Shown in pieces: positions 1 to 5,571 of a stretch of DNA of 5,571 nucleotides. Where the stretch lies: NCBI GenBank assembly GCA_937948705.1, contig CALECF010000086.1, forward strand, positions 1 to 5,571. Direction: 5' to 3'. The DNA is from an uncultured Anaerosolibacter sp. Lineage in GTDB: Bacteria > Bacillota_A > Clostridia > Peptostreptococcales > Thermotaleaceae. Within the stretch, counting starts at the first letter, position 1. Every line of letters begins with the position of its first letter. A program made the translations under genes and the position numbers. The notes beneath the pieces are model-generated. The model saw only the letters and a list, made by a program, of their open reading frames with translations. It did not search any database and was not told the DNA's origin.

Positions 1-482
1 CGATCCACATATTTTCCCGCCATTTCAATCAGTCTTTCATCAGCTCCGGGAATCGCTTTTAGATGAATATATCCATTGAAATTTTCTTCCTCCCGAAGCT
101 TTCTTACCGTCTGCAACAATAACTCCATGGTATGATTAGGATGCTTATGGACAGCGGCACTTAAAAACAATCCTTCTATATAGTTCCTTCTATAAAAGTT
201 AATGGTCAGATCCACGATTTCCTGGGGCGTAAAGGCCGCTCTCGGTATATCATTAGAGGATCGGTTCACACAATAAAGGCAGTCATACACACAGTAATTT
301 GTCATGAGGATTTTTAAGAGAGAGATACATCGCCCATCCTCTGACCAACTATGGCAAATACCACTGCTGTGGGTGTTCCCGATACCTCCTTTTTTATTAC
401 TGCGATTGCTTCCACTAGAAGAACAGGAAACATCATACTTAGCAGCATCGGATAAAACTTTTAGTTTGTCTAAAACCTCCAT
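1..482 (-). CDS. Radical SAM protein, putative DNA modification/repair family (5' part, runs off left edge)
   Basis: The open frame gives 160 complete codons from ATG at 482 and continues beyond base 1, so the C-terminal part is missing. Residues 64-71 read CVYDCLYC, a CX3CX2C radical SAM motif expected to bind a 4Fe-4S cluster that cleaves S-adenosylmethionine. Further cysteines lie at 20, 43 and 52. The N-terminal stretches AAKYDVSCSSSGS (14-26), GICHSW and RCISLLKILMTNYC, followed by VNRSSNDIPRA and GYIHLKAIPGAD, match what I remember of the roughly 400-residue family TIGR03916 (rSAM_link_UDG). That family is normally encoded beside a partner with a uracil-DNA-glycosylase-like domain; the partner would lie outside this window. 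The reaction is unknown. The start is supported by GAGGTGA four bases upstream. It has its own promoter flanked by two LexA boxes, so it is not part of the transporter operon. The family call is firm; a repair role is inference. Confidence 0.9.
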   Translation of the reverse strand, partial: MEVLDKLKVLSDAAKYDVSCSSSGSNRSNKKGGIGNTHSSGICHSWSEDGRCISLLKILMTNYCVYDCLYCVNRSSNDIPRAAFTPQEIVDLTINFYRRNYIEGLFLSAAVHKHPNHTMELLLQTVRKLREEENFNGYIHLKAIPGADERLIEMAGKYVD

Positions 483-492
483 AAAATCACCT

Positions 493-506
493 CGAACATA
501 TGTTTA
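493..506 (-). promoter_or_regulatory. LexA (SOS) box, start-proximal
   Basis: The plus-strand sequence CGAACATATGTTTA matches the Bacillus-type LexA/DinR consensus CGAACRNRYGTTYC at 13 of 14 positions. The core AACATATGTT is a perfect palindrome. It lies just downstream of the predicted -10 box, at about the transcription start and running into the ribosome binding site of the radical SAM gene. Bound LexA there would block transcription. No LexA gene is in the window, so binding is inferred. Confidence 0.82.
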
Positions 507-514
507 TATAGCTT

Positions 515-543
515 ATATTACCATGGTCTCCATGTTTTTACAA
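515..543 (-). promoter_or_regulatory. Sigma-A promoter of the radical SAM gene
   Basis: On the minus strand, TTGTAA (538-543) and TAATAT (515-520) are separated by exactly 17 bp. This places the start of transcription near 508, about 26 bases before the ATG. One LexA box covers the -35 element and the other covers the start region, which fits an SOS-repressed promoter. Each hexamer is one or two mismatches from consensus. Confidence 0.68.
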
Positions 544-554
544 ACATATGTTCC
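541..554 (-). promoter_or_regulatory. LexA (SOS) box, promoter-distal
   Basis: On the minus strand this reads GGAACATATGTTTG, matching CGAACRNRYGTTYC at 12 of 14 positions and keeping the full GAAC-N4-GTTT core. It has the same AACATATGTT palindrome as the other box, with centres 48 bp apart. It overlaps the predicted -35 hexamer of the radical SAM promoter. Two near-identical sites around one promoter make chance unlikely. Confidence 0.8.
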
Positions 555-589
555 TATAATCAAACATTTTAAACCCATAAAAAAAACTT

Positions 590-622
590 AAAAAAAACAT
601 GACATTCTGCGCCATGTTTTTT
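590..622 (-). terminator. Rho-independent-type terminator of the transporter operon
   Basis: On the minus strand AAAAAACATG and CATGTTTTTT can pair, with a G-U and a C-G pair closing a seven-base loop. The 3' arm runs into eight Ts (597-590). It starts 10 bases after the permease stop codon. The stem is mostly A-T, so it may be a leaky terminator. On the plus strand the same element ends in six Ts, but no plus-strand gene leads into it. Confidence 0.62.
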
Positions 623-632
623 AATACTCACC

Positions 633-1607
633 CTATTTTTGTTTTCTGCTCTGAAACAAAACTGCGAGGATAATGATAATTCCTTTTACCAATCCTGTAA
701 GGAATGGAGGTATTTTTGCTGCAATCAGAATTCCTTCAATCATCTGCAACATAATGGCCCCCAGAAAAGTACCGACAACTTTTCCCCTGCCCCCATTCAT
801 CGCTGTTCCACCTATGGCAACCGCAGCGATGGCATCTAACTCAAAAGATGCCCCTGCATTGGGCGCTGTGATGGATGTGAGGCGAGAAGAAAGCAAAAAT
901 GCTGAGATCCCTGTTAAAAATCCAGTGATGGTAAAGCAAAGAACCTTTATACGATCCACATGAATCCCTGTCAATCTTGCCGCATTTTCATTGGACCCTA
1001 CGGCGTAAACATATCTACCAAATTTCGTATTACTCATGATAAAAGCAATAGCTGCCACAATGATGACAAAAACAATCGCCAGATTTGGAATACCAAGGAC
1101 CGTACCCGCAGCAATCATCCTGAATTTATCAACCAAATCATAGCTAACATTGAAGGGTCCACCCTGACCTAACTGAACAATAATGGAGCGATACGCACTC
1201 ATGGTTGCCAAGGTTACAATAAATGCTGCAATTTTTCCCTTTGTAACCAAAAGTCCATTCACTAACCCTAATACTGCTCCAAATACCATACAAAAAATTA
1301 ACATCACGAAGGGGCTTTGTGTGTTATTTAAGACGACTACCCCTAACCCTGCAACGAGTGCACAAGTAGAGCCTACTGAGAGATCAATTTGCCCAGATAT
1401 GATCACCAAAGTCATTCCTAAAGCAATGATGCCTTTAATCGATGCCTGAAGCATCAATGTGGATAAATTGGAATAAGTTAAGAATTGTTCATTCACGATG
1501 GCCGCGATGGCGATTAATACGATAAAGGAAAATAAGTACGTATACTCTGAGTAGAATTTCTTAAATCTTAACATTGATTCTTTTTTTAACATCGTTTCTG
1601 TATTCAT
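633..1607 (-). CDS. Sugar ABC transporter permease, RbsC/BPD_transp_2 family
   Basis: This 324-residue integral membrane protein has about the usual length for RbsC-type permeases. They form the channel of sugar importers, usually as homodimers. It begins with a charged cytoplasmic stretch (1-22), then a first membrane helix at about 23-40 and many hydrophobic segments up to the C-terminal helix at about 303-318. Family landmarks are SGQIDLSVGS (71-80), the ATPase-coupling loop GRYVYAVGSNENAARLTGI (197-215), and AIGGTAMNGGRGKVVGT (264-280). The ATG overlaps the stop of the ATPase gene in an ATGA (1604-1607), which suggests translational coupling. A GGAGGGAG Shine-Dalgarno lies just upstream, inside the ATPase gene. 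It is the last gene of the operon. The substrate cannot be read from the sequence; ribose, xylose, galactose or another monosaccharide are all possible. Confidence 0.93.
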   Translation of the reverse strand: MNTETMLKKESMLRFKKFYSEYTYLFSFIVLIAIAAIVNEQFLTYSNLSTLMLQASIKGIIALGMTLVIISGQIDLSVGSTCALVAGLGVVVLNNTQSPFVMLIFCMVFGAVLGLVNGLLVTKGKIAAFIVTLATMSAYRSIIVQLGQGGPFNVSYDLVDKFRMIAAGTVLGIPNLAIVFVIIVAAIAFIMSNTKFGRYVYAVGSNENAARLTGIHVDRIKVLCFTITGFLTGISAFLLSSRLTSITAPNAGASFELDAIAAVAIGGTAMNGGRGKVVGTFLGAIMLQMIEGILIAAKIPPFLTGLVKGIIIILAVLFQSRKQK

Positions 1608-3097
1608 CTTACTCCCTCCATATTCGAGCCGGTAGCATAATACATTACCTCCACCTCTGTCAAATCTTCCCTCGTTAATTCAGCACTGATGTTACCTTTG
1701 TACATAACAAGACATCGATCCGCTACTTTATAAATTTCAGGAAACTCTGCACTAAAAACAATAATGCTCTTTCCTTTTTTGGCCAGTTCATGAATGATTT
1801 TGTATATTTCAAACTTCGCCCCCACATCAATTCCCTGGGTAGGATTATCTAAGATATACAAATCTGAGTCCATCTCCAACCAGCGGGCAATAATCACCTT
1901 CTGCTGATTCCCACCGCTAAGTGAAGTAATGTAATCATAGGGAGTTCCCACTCGAATGGATATTGCATCTTTATTGTGGTGAAATCGTTTCACTTCATCG
2001 TTCTTATTTACAAGAAGACCACTATTATTGACGAGGCCTGCAATTGATAGATTATCTAGGATATTCATGTCTTTAATGATGGAGCGTTCTTTCCGATTCC
2101 TAGGTACCATACCAACACCAGCCTTCATGACCTGCCGAATACTATTTAAGTTTAAGGGTTTGTTGTGAAAGAGAATTTGTCCACCCGTAGTGGCCCGTGC
2201 TCCAAATAGTGCCTCGGCAAGTTCCCCTCTTCCATCCCCGTGTAGTCCAGTTATCGCCAACACTTCCCCTTTTCTAACTTCGAAGCTAATATCGGAGAAG
2301 GCAGGTGTGCAGCCTAAATGCTGTACTTGAAGAATTACTTCTCCAAAGTTATTCTCATATTGCCTTTTTTCGTCCTTAATGCTTCTTCCCACCAAGAGCT
2401 CTGTGGCTTTTTTCTCATCAATATCAGCAAAATTACCGCTTTCTATTAACTTACCATCTCGCAATACCGTATATCGATCGCAGATTTCAAACAACTCAGG
2501 CATTTTATGGGATATATATATGATGCTTACCCCTTGTTCTTTGAGACCCTTCATAATCACAAACAAATTGTCTATTTCTTTGTTCGTCAACGCCGTTGTA
2601 GGTTCATCCATGATGATAAGCTTGGACTCAAATAATAATGCCTTTGCAATTTCAACCAACTGTTTTCTGGATGTATCTAGATTCTCAACTTTTTCTTGGG
2701 AGTCAATATCAATATTCATTCGCTTAATCACAGCATCTGATCTTCTAATCATTTCCTTTTTATCCAAAAGCCCATATTTGTTTTTTAACTCTTCTCCAAG
2801 GAAAAGATTCTCATATACCTTTAAATCATTGACCAAATTTAATTCCTGGTGTATAAATCGTATTCCTAGTTCATTTGACTTACGGGTTGTCATATTTTCC
2901 TGAATCATTCCATTTAGATAAATCTCACCCGATGTAGGCGGGAAGGTTCCAGCCAGTATATTCATTAATGTTGATTTGCCAGCACCGTTTTCACCTAGCA
3001 ATCCGTGTATCTCTGAGCTGTTAACTTCTAGACAAACATCATCCAGAGCTTTTACCGCACCAAAATCTTTCGTAATGTTTTTCATTTGCAAGAACAT
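1604..3097 (-). CDS. Sugar ABC transporter ATP-binding protein, double-NBD RbsA/MglA type
   Basis: This 497-residue cytoplasmic ATPase has two fused nucleotide-binding domains, the normal size for RbsA/MglA/XylG proteins. Domain 1 has Walker A GENGAGKS (35-42), Q-loop Gln84, an unusual signature region LDTSRKQ (140-146) followed by VEIAKAL, Walker B IIMDEPT (161-167, Glu165) and switch His197. Domain 2 has a degenerate Walker A GLHGDGRGE (284-292) without the lysine, a canonical signature LSGGNQQK (393-400) and Walker B ILDNPTQG, where Asn418 replaces the catalytic Glu. Domain 1 is therefore probably the site of hydrolysis. I chose the ATG at 3097 because AGAGGA lies nine bases upstream and the family homology starts there. 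An in-frame TTG at 3130 and ATG at 3118 would add an unlikely lysine/glycine-rich tail. It overlaps the permease gene by 4 bp and follows a hairpin after the binding-protein gene. Confidence 0.94.
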   Translation of the reverse strand: MFLQMKNITKDFGAVKALDDVCLEVNSSEIHGLLGENGAGKSTLMNILAGTFPPTSGEIYLNGMIQENMTTRKSNELGIRFIHQELNLVNDLKVYENLFLGEELKNKYGLLDKKEMIRRSDAVIKRMNIDIDSQEKVENLDTSRKQLVEIAKALLFESKLIIMDEPTTALTNKEIDNLFVIMKGLKEQGVSIIYISHKMPELFEICDRYTVLRDGKLIESGNFADIDEKKATELLVGRSIKDEKRQYENNFGEVILQVQHLGCTPAFSDISFEVRKGEVLAITGLHGDGRGELAEALFGARATTGGQILFHNKPLNLNSIRQVMKAGVGMVPRNRKERSIIKDMNILDNLSIAGLVNNSGLLVNKNDEVKRFHHNKDAISIRVGTPYDYITSLSGGNQQKVIIARWLEMDSDLYILDNPTQGIDVGAKFEIYKIIHELAKKGKSIIVFSAEFPEIYKVADRCLVMYKGNISAELTREDLTEVEVMYYATGSNMEGVR

Positions 3098-3106
3098 GCT
3101 TCCACA

Positions 3107-3112
3107 TCCTCT
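3107..3112 (-). promoter_or_regulatory. Ribosome binding site deciding the ATPase start
   Basis: AGAGGA on the minus strand lies nine bases before the ATG at 3097. It overlaps the region between the two upstream in-frame candidate starts (3118 and 3130), neither of which has a comparable site. It supports the shorter 497-residue protein. It is weaker than the GGAGGGAG sites of the binding-protein and permease genes. Confidence 0.6.
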
Positions 3113-3150
3113 CTTCATTTTGATAAGCAATCTAAATTCACAATAGCTTT

Positions 3151-3186
3151 AAAAAGAGAGAACCGACCAGGAAAATCTCCTGGTCG
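3151..3186 (-). terminator. Intercistronic hairpin with T tract (partial terminator or mRNA-stabilising stem)
   Basis: CGACCAGGA (3164-3172) and TCCTGGTCG (3178-3186) form a perfect 9-bp, G/C-rich stem with a five-base loop. On the minus strand the stem is followed by GGTTCTCTCTTTTT. It starts 25 bases after the stop of the binding-protein gene and ends upstream of the ATPase ribosome binding site. The T run begins several bases after the stem, so full termination is unlikely. Partial termination, or protection of the upstream mRNA from 3' exonucleases, would both give more binding protein than ATPase and permease, as is usual in such operons. Confidence 0.7.
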
Positions 3187-3211
3187 ACTACAATCCATTG
3201 ACCATTATCGT

Positions 3212-4234
3212 TTATATTCCACTCTCATAACGGACTTTATAGATATCGGATTTGCGGAACTCTTGTTCATTGCTTAAATCTATTTCTAGTGTATCAATCA
3301 AATACAAGCCTGAAAGCTTCTCGCCGCCTAAAAGTTTAGCACCATATTCCACTGCATCTCGAACCATGGTTGGTGAAAATAAGTATGTTACTTGATCAAT
3401 ATTATTTTTTTCTTTATAAGGTTTGAAAGTATCTAAGTTCTCACGACGACCACCAACACCTGTTAATATACGAATGTCTAATTTTGCAGGTCCCTTGTAG
3501 TTTGTAATAGCGTCTAAAACACCAAGTACAACTTCATCATCGTGGGTAAAAACACCTTTTATGCTTTCTATTGTTTTTGCATCACTAGTTGTTAAGAATG
3601 TTTCCATCTGCTCTTGTGCCTTTGCTCGCTGCCAGTCAGTACTAAATTGTTGAACGACCTTTATTTTCTTATCTGCAGTCTCACTAAATCCATCAGAACG
3701 TTGCTGCGGTACTGTGGAGTTATCACCCTTGAATTCAAGTATGTTCACTTCGCCTTTTGCCAAATCTTCTGCAAAGTATTTGTTTAAGTATTTACCAGTT
3801 TCTTGACCTATGGTCACATTATCACCCATTACTTCGGCCGTTGGTTTGAAATTATTGATTAGACGATCATAGATAATTAGAGGTATACCAGCATCCATGA
3901 CTTTTTGGGCACCTGATCTAAGCTCATCCCCATTATGTGGCCATAAAACAATACAATCAACCTTTTCATTAATCAGTGTATCTAGTTGGTTATTTTGTTC
4001 AGAGGATTCTGCTGATGTTAAAAATTTGTATTCAAATCCATTTTTTTCTGCTAGCTTCTTTGTAGCATCTTCAGCATGTTTGATACTCTCTCCTAAGAAC
4101 CCGTGCGTAGCATTCGGCATAACTACCGCCAATACTTTGCTTTTTGGAGTATCTGTAACTGGGGTACTTTGTGAACATCCTGCCAACGTAAAAATCATGA
4201 TTAACGTCAAGATCAAAGCCACTAATTTTTTCAT
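3212..4234 (-). CDS. Sugar-binding lipoprotein of ABC transporter, Peripla_BP_4/RbsB-like
   Basis: This 340-residue extracytoplasmic substrate-binding protein delivers a sugar to the permease. Residues 1-20 form a lipoprotein signal: MKK, a hydrophobic core and the lipobox LAGC, with Cys20 expected to be lipidated and anchored to the outer face of the membrane. A Ser/Thr/Pro-rich linker (21-31) leads to the first fold strand VLAVVMPN (34-41). Residues that align with sugar contacts in the RbsB/XylF group are YDR (122-124), Arg179 in QQRSDGF and Asp232 in THDDEVVLG. This supports a monosaccharide ligand but does not name it. ATG 4234 was chosen because GGAGGGAG ends three bases upstream. The in-frame GTG at 4249 would lie within or before that site and spoil the signal peptide. 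It lies between the regulator and the ATPase genes, and is followed by a strong hairpin. Confidence 0.93.
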   Translation of the reverse strand: MKKLVALILTLIMIFTLAGCSQSTPVTDTPKSKVLAVVMPNATHGFLGESIKHAEDATKKLAEKNGFEYKFLTSAESSEQNNQLDTLINEKVDCIVLWPHNGDELRSGAQKVMDAGIPLIIYDRLINNFKPTAEVMGDNVTIGQETGKYLNKYFAEDLAKGEVNILEFKGDNSTVPQQRSDGFSETADKKIKVVQQFSTDWQRAKAQEQMETFLTTSDAKTIESIKGVFTHDDEVVLGVLDAITNYKGPAKLDIRILTGVGGRRENLDTFKPYKEKNNIDQVTYLFSPTMVRDAVEYGAKLLGGEKLSGLYLIDTLEIDLSNEQEFRKSDIYKVRYESGI

Positions 4235-4268
4235 AATCTCCCTCCACACTCTTAAGATTTATTTATTG

Positions 4269-4291
4269 ATAGGGCCCTCGTACTGCCCTAT
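4269..4291 (-). other. Inverted repeat in the regulator/binding-protein gap
   Basis: ATAGGGC (4269-4275) and GCCCTAT (4285-4291) are perfect inverted arms around a nine-base spacer, in the 83-base gap between the regulator stop and the binding-protein start. On the minus strand the sequence after it is CAATAAATAAATC, which has no T tract, so an intrinsic terminator is unlikely. It could be an mRNA processing or stabilising stem that separates regulator and transporter message levels, or a protein-binding site. Its centre does not resemble the operator upstream of the regulator gene. Confidence 0.5.
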
Positions 4292-4317
4292 AATACAAAT
4301 GGATATGCTACCCTTCC

Positions 4318-5307
4318 CTACCGGGTGGATTCTCTTAAAATCAGTTCATGGGGTAAAACAATACCTTTGTTAACCACCTTCATGTCCCTGATTTTCTCTA
4401 CAACAAGGTCTACGGAAACCGTTCCTAAATCGTATCTTGGCTGTGACACCGTAGAAATGGTAGGGTCATACACCCTTGTAATGGAAGCATTGTCAAAGCC
4501 TATGATTTCGATATCTTTTCCTACTGAAATACCTATACTTTTCAAATATTTAATCGCGCCGATTGCCAGTGTATCAGAAACTGTCAATATAGCTGTCGGT
4601 GGTTCAGAGAGATTCAACAACTCACGGCACATCTCCATTCCACCCTCAGGTTTGTAATTACTTTTAAAAATATATTTCGAATCAAAGGTGAGTCCTGCAT
4701 CAACAATGGCGTCTTTATAGCCTTGTTCCCGAGCTCTTTCTGAGCTTTCATAAAATGAACCACTAATCATACCGATTCGTTTGTGTCCATGGGAAATAAA
4801 ATACTTTGTTGCTGCATAGGCTGCCTTTTTATTATCAATCATTACATATGGCAATTGGGCTCCTTCGGTATACTCACAGCACTGGACAAATGGATATTTC
4901 ATCACCAAGTTGTTTAATTCCTCAGCGCTTAATGTGGAAAATAGTGATATCACGCCATCTACCTGTTTCATCTCTAAAATCTTAAGATATTTTTTCTCCG
5001 TTTTTAACTCATGATGGGTTACGCTGACCAAAACACCATATCCTAATTCACTTGCTCTTTGTTCAATCCCCTTCAGAATTTTTGCGTAAAAAGGATTTGA
5101 AAGGGTTGGCAGCATCACCAGGATCATATCACTTTTTGATTTTCTTAGATTACGACCTGCGGTATTCGGCACATAATTTTCTTCTCTTATCGTCTGTAGA
5201 ACCTTCATCCTGGATTTTTCTGCTACGCCAGGGTCCTCATTCACGACCCTTGATACTGTTGCTACGGAAACACCTGCAATCTTTGCAATATCTTTTATAG
5301 TTTTCAT
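4318..5307 (-). CDS. LacI-family transcriptional regulator of the sugar transporter operon
   Basis: This 329-residue repressor-type protein has the normal LacI/GalR length. The N-terminal helix-turn-helix spans about residues 3-23 (KDIAKIAGVSVATVSRVVN), followed by the hinge region YVPNTAGRNLRKSKS (45-59). The sugar-sensing core starts at ILVMLPTLSNPFY and carries HGHKRIGMISG (173-183) and the C-terminal landmarks IIGFDNASITRVYDPTIST (268-286). ATG 5307 is chosen because it begins directly at the helix-turn-helix and has AAGGTG seven bases upstream. Longer in-frame readings up to 5379 would start inside the promoter and operator. It is the first gene of the operon and probably binds the operator at 5332-5345, repressing itself and the transporter until the sugar or a derivative is present. 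The effector is unknown. Confidence 0.93.
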   Translation of the reverse strand: MKTIKDIAKIAGVSVATVSRVVNEDPGVAEKSRMKVLQTIREENYVPNTAGRNLRKSKSDMILVMLPTLSNPFYAKILKGIEQRASELGYGVLVSVTHHELKTEKKYLKILEMKQVDGVISLFSTLSAEELNNLVMKYPFVQCCEYTEGAQLPYVMIDNKKAAYAATKYFISHGHKRIGMISGSFYESSERAREQGYKDAIVDAGLTFDSKYIFKSNYKPEGGMEMCRELLNLSEPPTAILTVSDTLAIGAIKYLKSIGISVGKDIEIIGFDNASITRVYDPTISTVSQPRYDLGTVSVDLVVEKIRDMKVVNKGIVLPHELILRESTR

Positions 5308-5314
5308 ATGTACA

Positions 5315-5320
5315 CACCTT
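5315..5320 (-). promoter_or_regulatory. Ribosome binding site deciding the regulator start
   Basis: AAGGTG on the minus strand is seven bases before ATG 5307, which begins exactly at the LacI-type DNA-binding domain. It rules out the longer in-frame reading, which would overlap the promoter. Confidence 0.6.
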
Positions 5321-5331
5321 ATCTCTGCAAA

Positions 5332-5345
5332 TGTAATCGTTTTCA
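5332..5345 (-). promoter_or_regulatory. LacI-family operator (possible cre site) overlapping the transcription start
   Basis: TGTAATCGTTTTCA on the plus strand fits the LacI/GalR consensus TGNAANCGNTTNCA at every defined position, with the central CG at 5338-5339. The flanking A and T extend the symmetry to 16 bp. It starts six bases downstream of the -10 box, so it covers the expected start near 5344, a classic repression position. The adjacent regulator is the obvious ligand. CcpA cre sites share this consensus, so catabolite repression through the same site, instead of or in addition, cannot be excluded. Confidence 0.82.
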
Positions 5346-5350
5346 TTTTC

Positions 5351-5379
5351 ATTATAAAATCTTCCCGAAATGTTGTCAA
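5351..5379 (-). promoter_or_regulatory. Strong sigma-A promoter of the regulator/transporter operon
   Basis: On the minus strand TTGACA (5374-5379) and TATAAT (5351-5356) are both exact consensus hexamers, with the ideal 17-bp spacer. Transcription should start near 5344, giving a leader of about 37 bases. No comparable promoter is seen before the binding-protein, ATPase or permease genes, so all four genes probably depend on this one. Confidence 0.9.
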
Positions 5380-5571
5380 TATGATTTTGAATATTTAGTA
5401 AACATTTTTCTTTAAAATTTACTAGCTTTTTCATAAAATATTCTTTTTTACAAGCTAACTGTTCTATCCTTGTATTTTCAATGCATTCATCATCAAAAAC
5501 ACTTTCTTCTTATTTTCTCGTTTTAAAAAAAATATAGAACTTAGCTAAATATTCTAAATTATTATGTATTT

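Noticed and set aside
304..591. Plus-strand open frame of 95 codons
   Set aside because: It lies opposite the radical SAM gene and its promoter. It has no recognisable family features, and the minus-strand protein in the same place matches a known family throughout.
2379..2903. Plus-strand open frame of 174 codons
   Set aside because: It is antisense to the ATPase gene, whose domains are all intact. The plus-strand reading shows no domain and is a by-product of coding bias.
4291..4317. Possible separate promoter for the binding-protein gene (TATTAT on the minus strand)
   Set aside because: The hexamer 17 bp upstream does not resemble a -35 box, so I do not support an internal promoter.
3897..4373. 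Plus-strand open frame of 158 codons
   Set aside because: It spans the start of the binding-protein gene, the intergenic gap and the end of the regulator gene on the other strand. No motif supports it.
5368..5407. AAATGTT/AACATTT inverted repeat around the -35 box of the operon promoter
   Set aside because: The arms are seven A/T-rich bases and 26 bases apart in very AT-rich DNA. This is expected by chance and does not resemble the operator or a LexA box.
5237..5434. Minus-strand open frame of 65 codons overlapping the regulator start
   Set aside because: It reads the same region in another frame and crosses the promoter, the operator and the DNA-binding domain codons. The regulator frame is clearly the real one.
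5420..5571. TAGCTT/AAGCTA and TAGAA/TTCTA inverted repeats and a T8 run near the right edge
   Set aside because: The stems are five or six bases with long loops in AT-rich DNA. Without the neighbouring gene I cannot call them a terminator. I see no supported coding sequence or RNA gene in 5380-5571.
1..5571. CRISPR arrays, tRNA/rRNA genes, insertion sequences, riboswitches
   Set aside because: I looked for repeated spacers, transposase-like frames, terminal repeats and structured RNA leaders and found none that I could support.

Overview
The window looks like a low-GC Firmicute, most likely clostridial. The coding bias is AT-rich, the Shine-Dalgarno sequences are strong GGAGG types, the -10/-35 boxes are close to consensus, the sugar-binding protein is a lipoprotein, and the LexA boxes are of the Bacillus/Clostridium type. 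I infer this from sequence style, not from a database match. Every gene I accept is on the minus strand, so the window reads from right to left.

Right edge to 5308: an AT-rich non-coding leader, with no gene that I can support in 5380-5571. It carries a near-perfect sigma-A promoter (TTGACA, 17 bp, TATAAT). A perfect LacI-family operator (TGTAATCGTTTTCA) overlaps the expected transcription start.

5307-633: a four-gene sugar ABC transporter operon in the order lacI-type regulator, sugar-binding lipoprotein, double-domain ATPase, permease. The regulator probably represses the promoter in front of its own gene and so controls the whole unit. The binding protein captures an unidentified sugar outside the membrane. 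The permease, presumably as a dimer, forms the channel and the RbsA/MglA-type ATPase drives import. A hairpin lies in the regulator/binding-protein gap. A stronger terminator-like hairpin lies between the binding-protein and ATPase genes and could keep the binding protein more abundant than the membrane parts. The ATPase and permease genes overlap by 4 bp (ATGA). No sugar kinase, isomerase or hydrolase lies in the window, so the substrate stays open. A weak hairpin with a T tract ends the operon at about 590-622.

482-1: the 5' part of a separate gene that runs off the left edge. It encodes a radical SAM protein of the uncharacterised 'putative DNA modification/repair' family, usually paired with a uracil-DNA-glycosylase-like partner. 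Its promoter (TTGTAA, 17 bp, TAATAT) is bracketed by two LexA/SOS boxes, each with the core AACATATGTT. This is the most interesting part of the window: regulatory DNA that independently ties an uncharacterised radical SAM enzyme to the DNA-damage response.
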